Shown here: positions 34,662 to 44,783 of the stretch, in pieces
Position numbering within the stretch: position 1 is the first letter of the stretch
Layout: each line of letters starts with the position of its first letter
DNA from: Chromobacterium alticapitis
Lineage (GTDB): Bacteria > Pseudomonadota > Gammaproteobacteria > Burkholderiales > Chromobacteriaceae
Assembly: GCF_002924365.1 (NCBI RefSeq)
Contig: NZ_PQWB01000017.1
Location: 299,289-363,288, forward strand
DNA: 64,000 nt
Direction: 5' to 3'
Notes under the pieces: generated by a model
The model's input: only the letters and a program-made list of their open reading frames with translations
What the model was told of the DNA's origin: nothing
The model's database searches: none
Position numbers and translations under genes: made by a program

Positions 34662-35039
34662 TTACGGTTGGCGGCGGTATAGATAGCCTGGATAGACGCG
34701 GATGCAGCCGGGCTCTTCCTGCACCTGGCCCTGTTCGCCCAACAGCTGCCAGCGCGAATCGCGCGCGATCAGCGTGCGGTAGACCGGGCTGCCGGCGCGG
34801 TAGAACATCAGGTCCTGGCCGCGGAAGGCGTCCAGCGGCAATAAGGGCCGCTGCGAGGCCGGAATCAGCATCGCGGTGGTATGCGCGGCCATCTCGGCGA
34901 TCTGCTCGCGGTCGGCCGCGGACAGGCCGAGGAAGGCGATCAGGAAGGCTAGCGGCAGCAGCAGGTACTGGTGGTCGGCGAGGCTGAGCAGGGTGAGTAT
35001 GCTGGCTCCGGTGAACAGGAAATGACTGCTGACTTTCAT
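34662..35039 (-). CDS. Small membrane protein of unknown function
   Basis: A 125-residue protein with two hydrophobic helices in the first 45 residues (SILTLLSLADH, YLLLPLAFLIAFLGL) and a soluble C-terminal part with RVYPGYLYRRQP. I do not recognise a family. Its stop abuts that of DUF1622, leaving no room for a terminator between them. Confidence 0.6.
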   Translation of the reverse strand: MKVSSHFLFTGASILTLLSLADHQYLLLPLAFLIAFLGLSAADREQIAEMAAHTTAMLIPASQRPLLPLDAFRGQDLMFYRAGSPVYRTLIARDSRWQLLGEQGQVQEEPGCIRVYPGYLYRRQP

Positions 35040-35264
35040 GATGCGGCGATCTCAAAAAATAAAACGCCGCCGGCCGGAGCAGGGCTGCTGCGTCCGGCAT
35101 GCCAGGGCGGCGCGCGCCGTCGGAAGCTCGGCGGCAGGTACAGCCGGATGATAGCGCATGCGTTGCGCTGAATCGCAATAGAATCAGATGCTTGTTGATG
35201 CTGTTGGCGTGGGCGCAACGCTGGCGCAGCTTGGCCGCATGGACCAAAAACGCAACGGCGGGCG

Positions 35265-35296
35265 CAAAAAAACCGCTCCGAGGGGGAGCGGTTTCG
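35265..35296 (-). terminator. Rho-independent terminator of topA
   Basis: Read leftward, AAACCGCTCC pairs with GGAGCGGTTT and is followed by a run of T. Confidence 0.85.
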
Positions 35297-35306
35297 GTCA
35301 GCGCGC

Positions 35307-37616
35307 TTACGCCTCTTCGGCGGGGGCGGCGTCCTTGCCTTCCGGCGGCGCGATCTGCTCGGCGTAGCCGCATTCCTTCTGCGGGCATACCTTCTCGGTG
35401 CCGCGGCGCTTGGTGGTCTTGATCGTCAGAATCGGCCAGTTGCACTTCGGGCACGGTTCGGCGATGGGCGGGTTCCAGGTCGCGTACTTGCACTTCGGAT
35501 AGGTGTTGCAGCTGTAGAACAGCTTGCCGTAGCGGCTCTTGCGCTCGATCAGCTGGCCGGTCTTGCATTCCGGGCAGGTGACGCCGGTTTCGCGCGGCTT
35601 TTCCAAAGGCTCGATGTGCTTGCACTTCGGGTAATTGGCGCAGCCGATGAACTTGCCGTAGCGGCCCTTCTTGATGTGCAGCTCGCCGCCGCAATCCGGG
35701 CAGGAGCGGCCCTCGATCACCGTCGGCGCTTCCGCCTCTTCCGCCGCCTGCTCGGCGGTTTCGCCGATATTGCGGGTGTAGTCGCAATCCGGATAGCCGG
35801 TGCAGGCGATGAAGCGGCCGCGCTTGCCGAACTTGATCGACAGCGGTTTGCTGCATTTGGGACAGGCTTCGTCCAGGCTTTCCGTGGTGACTTCGGCGCG
35901 GGAGATGCTTTCCTTCTCGTCGATCTGCTTCTTGAAGCCCTTCCAGAAAGTATCCATCACCGGCACCCACTGGCGGCCGCCGTTGGCGATCTCGTCCAGC
36001 TGGTTTTCCAGCTTGGCGGTGAAGTTGTAGTCGACGTATTGCGCGAAGTGCTCGGTCAGGAACTTGTTGACGATGTCGCCGGTGTCCGTGGGCAGGAAGC
36101 GCTTCTTGTCCAGGATTACGTACTCGCGGTCTTTCAGCGTCGAGATGATGCTGGCGTAGGTGGACGGGCGGCCGATGCCGAATTCTTCCAACGCCTTCAC
36201 CAGGCTGGCTTCGGAGAAGCGCGGCGGCGGCTGGGTGAAGTGCTGGTCGCCGTACAGCTTGTCCACCGGCAGTTCTTCGCCCTCGGTCAGCAGCGGCAGC
36301 TTGGCGTTGTCCTCGTCTTCCGCGTCGTCCACGTCTTCTTCGTACACGGCGAGGAAGCCGGCGAAGGTCTGCACCTGGCCGCTGGCGCGGAACACGCCTT
36401 CGCCCACCTGGATGTCCACGCTGGTGGTGTCGAACTTGGCCGGGGCCATCTGGCAGGCCAGGGTCCGCTTCCAGATCATGTCGTACAGCTTGAACTGGTC
36501 GGTGGTCAGGAAAGGCTTCACCATTTCCGGCGTGCGCAGGATGGACGTCGGCCGGATGGCCTCGTGCGCTTCCTGGGCGTTCTTGGCCTTGCTCTTGTAG
36601 ACCGCCGGGTTCTTGGGCAGGTAGTCCGCGTCCCATTTCAGGCCGATGTAGCCGCGGATTTCCTCCACTGCCTCATTGGCCAGCGCCACCGAGTCGGTAC
36701 GCATATAGGTGATCAGGCCGACCGTGCCTTGGCCGATGTCCATGCCCTCATACAGCTGCTGCGCGGTGCGCATGGCGCGGTCGGTGGTCATGCCCAGCTT
36801 GCGCACGGCCTCCTGCTGCAGCGTGGAAGTGGTGAACGGCGCGGCGGGGCTGCGCGATTTCTTTTTCTTCTCGATGTTGCTTACGGAGGCCGGCAAGCCC
36901 TGCAGGCGGGCGAGCACGGCTGCCTGTTCGGCCTCGTTGGGGAGGTCGAACTGGTCCAGCTTTTTGCCGGCGAGCTGGGTCAGCTTGGCGCTGAACTTGG
37001 TGCGGCTCTTGTGGCTGTCCAGGTGGATGGACCAGTATTCCTGCTGCACGAAGGCCTTGATCTCGTTCTCGCGTTCGCAGATCAGGCGCAGCGCCGGACT
37101 CTGCACGCGGCCGGCGGACAGGCCGCGGCGTATTTTCTTCCACAGCAGCGGCGACAGATTGAAGCCCACCAGGTAGTCCAGCGCGCGGCGCGCCTGCTGC
37201 GCGTCCACCAGGTCCTGCGCGATCTCGCGAGGGTTCTGGATGGCGTCCAGCACCGCGTTCTTGGTGATTTCGTGGAATACCACGCGCTGGGCGGTCTTGT
37301 CCTTCAGCAGCTTCTTGCTGTTGAGGATCTGCACCAGGTGCCAGGAAATGGCCTCGCCTTCGCGGTCCGGGTCAGTCGCCAGGTAGACGTGGTCGGCCTC
37401 GCGCACCGCGCTGACGATGGCGTCGACGTGCTTGCTGTTGCGCGCGATCAGCTGGTACTTCATGGCGAAGTCTTTTTCCGGATCGACAGCGCCGTTCTTC
37501 GGCACCAGATCGCGCACATGGCCGTAGGAGGCCAGGACCTCGAAGTCCGGGCCCAGGTATTTTTTCAGCGTCTTCGCCTTGGACGGCGATTCGACGATCA
37601 GGAGACTGGTGGGCAT
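35307..37616 (-). CDS. topA: DNA topoisomerase I
   Basis: A 769-residue type IA topoisomerase that relaxes negative supercoils. The Toprim domain starts LLIVESPSKAKTLKKYLG; the active-site tyrosine is in GLITYMRTDS; the C-terminus carries four CxxC-type zinc ribbons (CPKC...GYPDC, CPDC...NYPKC, CPEC...TYPKC, CPKC...CPQKEC). Shorter than E. coli TopA but normal for the group. It lies downstream of smg and dprA, the usual order in these bacteria. Confidence 0.97.
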   Translation of the reverse strand: MPTSLLIVESPSKAKTLKKYLGPDFEVLASYGHVRDLVPKNGAVDPEKDFAMKYQLIARNSKHVDAIVSAVREADHVYLATDPDREGEAISWHLVQILNSKKLLKDKTAQRVVFHEITKNAVLDAIQNPREIAQDLVDAQQARRALDYLVGFNLSPLLWKKIRRGLSAGRVQSPALRLICERENEIKAFVQQEYWSIHLDSHKSRTKFSAKLTQLAGKKLDQFDLPNEAEQAAVLARLQGLPASVSNIEKKKKSRSPAAPFTTSTLQQEAVRKLGMTTDRAMRTAQQLYEGMDIGQGTVGLITYMRTDSVALANEAVEEIRGYIGLKWDADYLPKNPAVYKSKAKNAQEAHEAIRPTSILRTPEMVKPFLTTDQFKLYDMIWKRTLACQMAPAKFDTTSVDIQVGEGVFRASGQVQTFAGFLAVYEEDVDDAEDEDNAKLPLLTEGEELPVDKLYGDQHFTQPPPRFSEASLVKALEEFGIGRPSTYASIISTLKDREYVILDKKRFLPTDTGDIVNKFLTEHFAQYVDYNFTAKLENQLDEIANGGRQWVPVMDTFWKGFKKQIDEKESISRAEVTTESLDEACPKCSKPLSIKFGKRGRFIACTGYPDCDYTRNIGETAEQAAEEAEAPTVIEGRSCPDCGGELHIKKGRYGKFIGCANYPKCKHIEPLEKPRETGVTCPECKTGQLIERKSRYGKLFYSCNTYPKCKYATWNPPIAEPCPKCNWPILTIKTTKRRGTEKVCPQKECGYAEQIAPPEGKDAAPAEEA

Positions 37617-37770
37617 ATTATCTTTTCAGCGAAATTCAAGGCCGGACGCGCCCGGCCGACACATCTTGTTATATCCGTCAAACGAAACAAGAGCGCAAGG
37701 GCGCTCTTGAACACAATAGGCAGGTTGACTAATCGGCGGCATGTTAAGCCGACGGCCCGGGCCTGACAAG

Positions 37771-38229
37771 TTATTGCATGGTCGGCTCGCCATGCACCGC
37801 TTCCAGCAGCGCCTCGCCCAGCAGGATGGGCAATTCGGCCTGTTGCGCCCACAGCACCATCAGCACCAGCAGTTTGGTGTTGTCGACGTCCAGGTCCTCG
37901 CTGTCCAGCTCCAGCAGCCGGTCTATCACCATTTCACGCTGGGCCGGCGTCAGGGCGCCGTTGTCTTCCAGGAACTGCAGCAGGCCGCGCACGTCGACAG
38001 GAATGTGTTCCAGCTCGCTGTCGGCGTAGACGCGCAGGCCGCTGCCCTCGTCCGCGCCCAGGTAGGGTTCGACGCTGGTTTCGCCGACGCTGTCCAGCCA
38101 GTCCAGCGCTTCGCCGATCTCGTCTTCCTCGAAACCGGCGGCGCCAAGCTGGCGGGTCAGGGCGCCGCGGTCGCCGAAGGCCGCGGGGTCGCTGTATTGC
38201 TCGAATAAATAGGTGAGTACGTCAAACAT
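37771..38229 (-). CDS. smg: Smg family protein (DUF494)
   Basis: A 152-residue acidic helical protein starting MFDVLTYLFEQY, the signature of Smg/DUF494. Function is unclear, but the gene is conserved between dprA and topA in many proteobacteria, as here. Confidence 0.93.
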   Translation of the reverse strand: MFDVLTYLFEQYSDPAAFGDRGALTRQLGAAGFEEDEIGEALDWLDSVGETSVEPYLGADEGSGLRVYADSELEHIPVDVRGLLQFLEDNGALTPAQREMVIDRLLELDSEDLDVDNTKLLVLMVLWAQQAELPILLGEALLEAVHGEPTMQ

Positions 38230-38260
38230 GGCCTGATTTCTGAGAGTGAACGCCGCGCGT

Positions 38261-39340
38261 TCAGTTTTGTGCCAGACGTTGGTAGCGGCCTCCGGCCATG
38301 CTGGCCACCCGGCCGTCCAGCTCCAGTTCGAGCAGCATCGCGTAAACCTCCGCCACAGTCAACCCGACGGCGTCCGCCAGTTCATCGGCCAGGATGGGTT
38401 CGCAGCCCATTGCGTCCAGCAGCGGAGAGCCCGGAGCGGTGTCGTGCGGCGCGGCCGCCGGCATGGCGGCCGGCAGGCGGCCCACCTCGTCCAGCACCTC
38501 GTCCGGGGTCTCCACCAGCCGCGCGCCGTCCTTGATCAGCCGGTGGCAGCCGCGCGCCTGGGCGTTGTGGATGCTGCCCGGTATCGCCATCACCTCGCGA
38601 TTGCTCTCCATCGCCAGCCGCGCGCTGATCAGCGAGCCGGAGGCGGTGCCGGCCTCCACCACCAGGCAGCCGCGGGCCAGGCCGGCGATGATGCGGTTGC
38701 GGCGCGGGAAGTTGCCGGAAAGCGGGCCGATGCCCAGCGGAAATTCGGACAGGATCAGGCCTTCCGCCGCGACGCGGTGGGCGAGCAGGCGGTTGGACGC
38801 CGGATAGACGCGGTCTATGCCGGTGCCTATCACCGCGATGGTGGACGCCGGGTGCGCCAGCGCGCCGAGATGGGCGGCGGCGTCTATGCCGCTGGCCAGG
38901 CCGCTGACTATGGTGTAGCCGTGCGCGGCCAGGGCGGAGGCGAAGTCCTCGGCGTTGCGCTTGCCTTGCGGCGTGGCGGCGCGGCTGCCGACGATGGCCA
39001 GCATGGGCCGCGCCAGCAGTTCGCGCCGGCCGCGCGCGAACAGCAAGGGCGGCGGCGAGGCGGCTTCGGCCAGTTGCGGCGGGTAGTCGTCGTCCAACAA
39101 GGAAATCAGGTGGCAGCCTTCGCCGGCGGCCCAGGCCTGCGTCGCGTCGACAGATTCGGCCGCGGCGCCGTTTTGCAGCGCCTCGGCGGCTTCCCGGCCT
39201 ATCAGCTTCTCGGTTTGCGCCGCGCGGGCGCCGGCGGCGGCCTCGGCCGAGCCGAAGGCGTCGATCAGCTTCAGGAAACCCACCGGACCGATGCCGGGCG
39301 TCAGCGCGAGGCTGAGCCAGGCGCGGGAGGGGCCGCTCAT
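38261..39340 (-). CDS. dprA: DNA-processing protein DprA
   Basis: A 359-residue protein that loads RecA on incoming single-stranded DNA during transformation. Motifs: IVGSRAATPQGKRNAEDFA, SGLASGIDAAAH, GTGIDRVYPASN, GNFPRRNRIIAGL, and a C-terminal winged-helix segment (LADAVGLTVAEVYAMLLELELDG). Its ATG at 39340 overlaps the stop of the LysM gene (ATGA). The start is set by this overlap and the family N-terminus. Confidence 0.95.
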   Translation of the reverse strand: MSGPSRAWLSLALTPGIGPVGFLKLIDAFGSAEAAAGARAAQTEKLIGREAAEALQNGAAAESVDATQAWAAGEGCHLISLLDDDYPPQLAEAASPPPLLFARGRRELLARPMLAIVGSRAATPQGKRNAEDFASALAAHGYTIVSGLASGIDAAAHLGALAHPASTIAVIGTGIDRVYPASNRLLAHRVAAEGLILSEFPLGIGPLSGNFPRRNRIIAGLARGCLVVEAGTASGSLISARLAMESNREVMAIPGSIHNAQARGCHRLIKDGARLVETPDEVLDEVGRLPAAMPAAAPHDTAPGSPLLDAMGCEPILADELADAVGLTVAEVYAMLLELELDGRVASMAGGRYQRLAQN

Positions 39341-40374
39341 TCGCTCTCCGGGGAGGCTATGCCGTCGCCGACATAGAGGGCGCCGTCGCTGTTCAGCACC
39401 AGGGCGTAGGACAGCTTGTCGAAGACGCGGTAGACGAACATCTCGCCGGCCTGTTCGGTCGGCAGTTGCGCCTTGCGCTTCTTGCCGGCGTCGTCGCGGA
39501 TCACGATGGCGCCGCCTTTCTTGAAGATGCCGAACACCATGCCCGGCTCCACGCCGTCGGCGGCGCCCAGATTGATCGCTACGGTGGAGAACTGCGCCGC
39601 GCCGGCCACGCCCTGATAGGTGGAGACGATCTTGCCGCGCAGCTCGGCGGGCGCAGGATGCGGGACGTAATTGACGAAGGACTGCTTGGGCGCGCGCACC
39701 AGATGGTCGCCCACCAGCACTTCGCCGGCCACGCTGCGGATGTGCAGGGTCTGGATGTCCGGGCGCAGCTTGTCTACCACCAGATCGCCCCCATATATGG
39801 CTTCGACGCCGAGCGCCTGATGGCTGTCCGGGTCCGTCAGCTGCTTGCCCAGCCGATAGGCCTGCCAACTGCCTGTCTCATTGACGCCGCTGGCGTAGAC
39901 GCGGTCGCCGGAACTGAGGCTCAGGTGCTCATCCGGGCCGGCGACCAGGCGCGGACCGGTGGCGAACTGCTGCGGATCGACCACCAGCGGACGGACCAGG
40001 AACGGTTCGATGGCGTCGGCCGGAATGCTGGAGACGGCCTGGTCCAGTTGCTCGGCGCGTGCCTGCGGCGACAGCTTGACCTCGCGCGGCGCGCCGGCGT
40101 CCAGCGACAGCCTGGGCCGTCCGTCCGCATAGTCCAGCGTCAGCACGTCGCCGGGATAGATCCAGTGAGGGTTGCGCACCTGTTCGCGGTTCATCCGCCA
40201 CAGCTGAGGCCATTGCCAGGGGTTGTTCAGATAATGGCCGGCGATGCTCCACAGCGTGTCGCCGCGGCTCACGGTGTAGCGCGACGGCGCGTCCGGCTTG
40301 ACCGTCAATTCGTCGGCCCACGCGGGAAGGGACAGCGCCAAGGCCAGGGCAAGCGATATAATGCGCTTAAGCAT
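39337..40374 (-). CDS. LysM-domain secreted peptidoglycan-binding protein
   Basis: A 345-residue exported protein with signal peptide MLKRIISLALALALSLPAWA and a LysM domain at about residues 30-80 (YTVSRGDTLWSIAGHYL). The rest matches a betaproteobacterial LysM protein encoded next to dprA. I chose ATG 40374 because it begins the signal peptide; the frame is open further upstream. It is divergent from def. Confidence 0.92.
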   Translation of the reverse strand: MLKRIISLALALALSLPAWADELTVKPDAPSRYTVSRGDTLWSIAGHYLNNPWQWPQLWRMNREQVRNPHWIYPGDVLTLDYADGRPRLSLDAGAPREVKLSPQARAEQLDQAVSSIPADAIEPFLVRPLVVDPQQFATGPRLVAGPDEHLSLSSGDRVYASGVNETGSWQAYRLGKQLTDPDSHQALGVEAIYGGDLVVDKLRPDIQTLHIRSVAGEVLVGDHLVRAPKQSFVNYVPHPAPAELRGKIVSTYQGVAGAAQFSTVAINLGAADGVEPGMVFGIFKKGGAIVIRDDAGKKRKAQLPTEQAGEMFVYRVFDKLSYALVLNSDGALYVGDGIASPESE

Positions 40375-40498
40375 GAATGGATTCCAATTCTTGAAGCCGG
40401 CCGGAATGCGCGCCGGCCGAGGCTGAACGAAGCTGCGTCGAACCGCTCTATTATCGACGCGGGCGCAGCGATACGACAACTTGGAGTGAATGAATAGA

Positions 40499-41002
40499 AT
40501 GGCGCTGTTGAACATTTTGCATTACCCGGACGAACGTCTGCACACGGTAGCCGCGCCGGTGGAGGTTTTCGACGCCGCGTTGAAGCAGCAGATCGACGAC
40601 ATGTTCGAAACCATGTACGAGGCCAAGGGCATAGGCCTGGCGGCCACCCAAGTGGACTATCATCGCCGGCTGGTGGTGATGGACATCTCGGAGGAGCGCG
40701 ACGAGCGCCGGGTGTTCATCAACCCGGAAATCGTCGAAAAGGACGGCGAGACCGTTTACGAGGAAGGTTGTCTGTCGGTGCCTGGCATTTATGACAAGGT
40801 CACCCGCGCCGAGCGGGTCAAGGTCAAGGCGCAGGATAGCGACGGCAAAACCTTCGAGCTGGAGGCCGACGGCCTGCTGGCGATCTGCATCCAGCATGAG
40901 CTGGACCACCTGAACGGCGTGGTCTTCGTCGAGCGGCTGTCGCAGATGAAGCAGCAGCGCATCAAGACCAAGCTGAAGAAGCGCGAAAAACAGAATATGT
41001 AA
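40499..41002 (+). CDS. def: Peptide deformylase
   Basis: A 167-residue metalloenzyme that removes the formyl group from new proteins. Motifs I, II and III are [16 protein letters not shown] and [12 protein letters not shown] 40499 ([14 protein letters not shown]) fits the family; ATG 40490 in the same frame has a closer GGAG and may also be used. It forms a translation-linked block with fmt. Confidence 0.97.
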   Translation: MALLNILHYPDERLHTVAAPVEVFDAALKQQIDDMFETMYEAKGIGLAATQVDYHRRLVVMDISEERDERRVFINPEIVEKDGETVYEEGCLSVPGIYDKVTRAERVKVKAQDSDGKTFELEADGLLAICIQHELDHLNGVVFVERLSQMKQQRIKTKLKKREKQNM

Positions 41003-41071
41003 GCCCGCCGCGAGGCAGGCGATGGACGGCGCCGCGGGACGGCGCCGTTGTCATTAGCGGGAAACAAGCCA

Positions 41072-41995
41072 ATGAAATTGATTTTTGCCGGCACGCCGGA
41101 ATTCGCCGCCGCTGCGCTGCGCGCGCTGATTGACGCGGGCCATGAGATACCGCTGGTGTTGACCCAGCCGGATCGCCCGGCCGGCCGCGGCATGAAGCTG
41201 AAGCCCAGCCCGGTCAAGGAAGTGGCGCTGGCCAACGGCCTGCGCGTGGAGCAGCCGGAAAAGCTGCGCGGCAACCTGGAGGCGCAGCAGATGCTGCGCG
41301 ACGTGGGCGCAGAGGTGATGGTGGTGGCGGCCTACGGCCTGATCCTGCCGCAGGACGTGCTGGAGATTCCGGCGCGCGGCTGTTTGAACATTCACGCGTC
41401 CCTGTTGCCGCGCTGGCGCGGCGCCGCGCCCATCCAGCGCGCCATCCTGGCCGGCGATGCCGAAACCGGCATCACCATCATGCAGATGGACGTAGGCCTG
41501 GACACTGGCGACATGCTGAGCGTCCACCCGGTGGCCATCGCCGCCGACGAAACCGCCGCCACGCTGCACGACAAGCTGGCCGCCTGCGGCGCGCAAGCCA
41601 TCGTGTCCACGCTGGCGCAACTGGAGCGGATCGCGCCGGAGAAGCAGCCGGAGGCGGGCGTCACTTACGCGCAGAAGCTGAGCAAGGCCGAAGCTCAGGT
41701 CGACTGGACGCTGCCGGCCGAGGACGTGGCTCGCGCCATTCGCGCCTACAATCCGGCGCCGGGCGCTTTCACCCAGCTTAACGACGAGCCCTTGAAGCTG
41801 TGGATGGCCAGCGCCGAGACCGGCGCGGCCGAGCCGGGCGTGGTGGTATCCGCCGACGCTGACGGCGTGCTGGTGGGAGCGGGTGTCGGCCTGGTGCGGC
41901 TGAGCGTGTTGCAGGCGGCTGGCGGCAAACGGCTGGCCGCGCGCGATTTCGTCGCCGGCCGAGCCAGCCTGGCGGGAACCAGGCTGGGGGAATGA
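41072..41995 (+). CDS. fmt: Methionyl-tRNA formyltransferase
   Basis: A 307-residue enzyme that formylates initiator Met-tRNA. It starts MKLIFAGTPEFAA and carries PDRPAGRGMKL and INIHASLLPRWRGAAPIQRA-type residues (HASLLPRWRG seen), the folate-binding catalytic site. It follows def as in most bacteria. Confidence 0.97.
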   Translation: MKLIFAGTPEFAAAALRALIDAGHEIPLVLTQPDRPAGRGMKLKPSPVKEVALANGLRVEQPEKLRGNLEAQQMLRDVGAEVMVVAAYGLILPQDVLEIPARGCLNIHASLLPRWRGAAPIQRAILAGDAETGITIMQMDVGLDTGDMLSVHPVAIAADETAATLHDKLAACGAQAIVSTLAQLERIAPEKQPEAGVTYAQKLSKAEAQVDWTLPAEDVARAIRAYNPAPGAFTQLNDEPLKLWMASAETGAAEPGVVVSADADGVLVGAGVGLVRLSVLQAAGGKRLAARDFVAGRASLAGTRLGE

Positions 41996-42043
41996 GGCTC
42001 CAAGCATCTGTTTGATGGACAAGCGGGTTTCGAGAGGGAGAGC

Positions 42044-42901
42044 ATGAACGACAACTGGTTGAAGACCACGGTGCTGATGGCGGCCATCATGGCCTTGTTC
42101 GCGCTGATAGGCGGCATGCTGGGCGGCAAGGGCGGCATGCTGCTGGCGCTGGTGTTCGGAGGCGGACTCAATGTGTTCGCCTGGTGGAATTCCGACCGCA
42201 TGATGCTGTCCATGTACAACGCGCAGGAGGTGGACGCCAATAGCGCGCCCGAGTTCTACAGCATGGTGGCGGAACTGGCGCAGCGCGCCGGCCTGCCCAT
42301 GCCGCGCGTCTACGTGATCCACGAGGAGCAGCCCAACGCCTTCGCCACCGGCCGCGATCCGGCCAATGCCGCCGTGGCCGCCACCAGCGGCATCATGCGC
42401 ATGCTGGACTACCGCGAGCTGCGCGGCGTGATGGCCCACGAGCTGGCCCACGTCAAGCACCGCGATACCCTGATCTCCACCATCTCGGCCACCATGGCCG
42501 GCGCCATTTCCGCGTTGGCCAACTTCGCCATGTTCTTCGGCGGCCGCGACGAGAACGGCCAGCCGGTGGGTCTGCTGCCGCGTCTCGCCGTCGCTTTCCT
42601 GGCGCCGGTGGCCGCCAGCCTGATCCAGATGGCGATCTCGCGCGCGCGCGAGTTTGAAGCGGACCGCGGCGGCGCCGAGATCTCCGGCGATCCGCTGGCG
42701 CTGGCCTCCGCCTTGCAGAAGATCGAATACTACGCTCAGGGCATAGCCATGCCGACCGCCGAGGCGCACCCGGAAACGGCGCAGATGATGATCATCAATC
42801 CGCTGTCCGGCGGCGGCAGCCTGGGCGAGCTGTTCCGCACCCACCCGCATACCGAGGAGCGCATCGCGCGGCTCAACGACATGGCGCGCGGCGTCTATTA
42901 A
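42044..42901 (+). CDS. htpX: Membrane zinc metalloprotease HtpX
   Basis: A 285-residue inner-membrane protease of membrane quality control. The zinc motif is [12 protein letters not shown], the third ligand Glu lies in [12 protein letters not shown], and hydrophobic segments flank it. GAGGGAG precedes the ATG. No sigma32-type promoter was confirmed. Confidence 0.96.
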   Translation: MNDNWLKTTVLMAAIMALFALIGGMLGGKGGMLLALVFGGGLNVFAWWNSDRMMLSMYNAQEVDANSAPEFYSMVAELAQRAGLPMPRVYVIHEEQPNAFATGRDPANAAVAATSGIMRMLDYRELRGVMAHELAHVKHRDTLISTISATMAGAISALANFAMFFGGRDENGQPVGLLPRLAVAFLAPVAASLIQMAISRAREFEADRGGAEISGDPLALASALQKIEYYAQGIAMPTAEAHPETAQMMIINPLSGGGSLGELFRTHPHTEERIARLNDMARGVY

Positions 42902-42973
42902 GCGTTTATTATCGGTATCCTTGCCATGGGCCAGTCCGCAGCGGACTGGCCTTGTTTCATCGAGAGAATCGAC

Positions 42974-44224
42974 ATGCATCACATTCAGCGGCTGGCCGCA
43001 GACATCCTGGGCCGCATCGAGGCCGGCACCACCCTGACCGACGCGCTGGCCGAGGCGCAGCGTCAGCAAACGCAGCTCACGCCGGCTGAGCGCGGCGCCT
43101 TGCAGGACCTGAGCTACGGCAGCCTGCGCCATCTGGGCACGCTACGCCATTGCCTGCGCCAGCTGGTGCCGCGGCCGCTGCCCGAGCCGCAACTGGAGCG
43201 CCTGCTGCTGGTGGCGCTGTACCAGCTGCAGCACACGCGAGCCGCGCCGTACGCAGTGGTGAACGAAGCCGTCACCTCGGCCGCCGGCATCGCCCGCGGC
43301 AAGTTCAAGGGCCTGGTCAACGGCGCGCTGCGCAATTTCCAGCGCCGGCGCGAGGAGATACTGGCTGAGGCGGCGGGCGACGAAATCGCGTCGGCCAATC
43401 ACCCCGGCTGGTGGGTGGAGCGGCTGCGGCAGGCTTATCCGGAACAGTGGCGCGCCGTGCTGGACGCCGGCAACAGCCACCCGCCGCTGACCTTGCGCGT
43501 CAATCGCCGCCAAGGCACGGTCGCGGATTATCTGGCCCGGCTGGAGGCCGCCGGCATGGCGGCCGTGGCTTTAGGCGATGACGCCGTGCAGCTGGCTAAA
43601 CCGGTGGCGGTGCGCGAGCTGCCGGGATTCGACGACGGCGCGGTTTCGGTGCAGGACGAAGGCGCGCAGCGCGCGGCGCATTGGCTGGATCTGGCCCCCG
43701 GCATGCGCGTGCTGGACGCCTGCGCGGCCCCCGGGGGCAAGACTGGGCATATGCTGGAGCTGGCGGGTATCGAGATGACGGCGCTGGACATAGACGCGGG
43801 CAGGCTCGGCCGGGTGGCCGACAATCTGGAGCGGCTGGGCTTGACTGCAGAGCTGCGCGAGGCCGACGCGGCGAAGCCGGAAACCTGGTGGGACGGCCGG
43901 CCGTTCGACCGCATCCTGGCCGACGTGCCGTGCTCGGCTTCGGGCGTGGCGCGCCGCCATCCGGACATCAAATGGCTGCGCCGCCCCGGCGATTTCGCCG
44001 CGCTGGGCAGGCAGCAGGCGGCGATGGCCGACGCGCTGTGGCCGCTGCTCGCCAGCGGCGGCAAAATGCTATACGCTACCTGCTCGATTTTTCCGGAAGA
44101 GAACTGCCAGCAATTGGAGAACTTCCTGAGGCGCCACCCGGACGCGGTGCGGCTGAAAGAGGAGCAACTGCTGCCCTGTGAGCGTCATGACGGCTTTTAT
44201 TACGCGCTGCTTCAAAAAAATTAG
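42974..44224 (+). CDS. rsmB: 16S rRNA m5C967 methyltransferase RsmB
   Basis: A 416-residue enzyme with an N-terminal NusB-like RNA-binding domain (about 1-140) and a C-terminal SAM methyltransferase. CAAPGGKTGHMLEL is the SAM loop; DVPCSASGV and YATCSIFPEENC hold the two catalytic cysteines. Its 3' end overlaps the DUF4390 gene. Confidence 0.96.
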   Translation: MHHIQRLAADILGRIEAGTTLTDALAEAQRQQTQLTPAERGALQDLSYGSLRHLGTLRHCLRQLVPRPLPEPQLERLLLVALYQLQHTRAAPYAVVNEAVTSAAGIARGKFKGLVNGALRNFQRRREEILAEAAGDEIASANHPGWWVERLRQAYPEQWRAVLDAGNSHPPLTLRVNRRQGTVADYLARLEAAGMAAVALGDDAVQLAKPVAVRELPGFDDGAVSVQDEGAQRAAHWLDLAPGMRVLDACAAPGGKTGHMLELAGIEMTALDIDAGRLGRVADNLERLGLTAELREADAAKPETWWDGRPFDRILADVPCSASGVARRHPDIKWLRRPGDFAALGRQQAAMADALWPLLASGGKMLYATCSIFPEENCQQLENFLRRHPDAVRLKEEQLLPCERHDGFYYALLQKN

Positions 44225-44783
44225 CCTGATCGGGCTGTTGCTGTGCTGCCTGGCCACCGCGGCCTGGGCAGACACCATCGCCTCCCGCCGGGCCGAGGCC
44301 GAGGTGATGCCGGACGGCACGCTGTCGGTCAGCACCCGCTTCCTGACGCGGTTGACGCCCAGCTTGAACGAGGCGCTGCAGCAAGGCGTGGTGCTGGGTT
44401 TCCGGCTGGAATTCCAGCTGACCAAGCCCCGCAGCACGTCCTATTACCTGAGCTTGCGCGAATGGTTCGATCCGCACGCGCAGCTCGGCTTCAAATTGTC
44501 CTATCAGCCGCTGACCGGCCGCTACCGGGTCAGCATAGGCTCGCTCTCCAACTACTATCCCACCCTGCGCGAGGCGCTGGCCACCATAGGCGCGATCCAG
44601 GGCTGGCGCGTGCTGAATCCCGGCACGCTTGATCCGAAGAAGGCGGGGGCCGTAGCCGGCCAAGTGAGGCTGATGCTGGATATCAGCGAGCTGCCCAAGC
44701 CCTTCCAGATGAACGCGCTGGGTTCCGACGACTGGACGCTGGAGTCGGACTGGATCAAGCTCGACATGAAGGATGCCGGCTGA
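44187..44783 (+). CDS. DUF4390 exported protein
   Basis: A 198-residue protein with a signal peptide (ISLIGLLLCCLATAAWA) and a DUF4390 body (FRLEFQLTKPR, YHPLTGRYRVS-like YQPLTGRYRVS). It is regularly found between rsmB and ntrY in betaproteobacteria, as here, overlapping both. GTG 44178 is an alternative start. It may be a periplasmic partner of the NtrY sensor, but that is inference from linkage. Confidence 0.88.
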   Translation: MTAFITRCFKKISLIGLLLCCLATAAWADTIASRRAEAEVMPDGTLSVSTRFLTRLTPSLNEALQQGVVLGFRLEFQLTKPRSTSYYLSLREWFDPHAQLGFKLSYQPLTGRYRVSIGSLSNYYPTLREALATIGAIQGWRVLNPGTLDPKKAGAVAGQVRLMLDISELPKPFQMNALGSDDWTLESDWIKLDMKDAG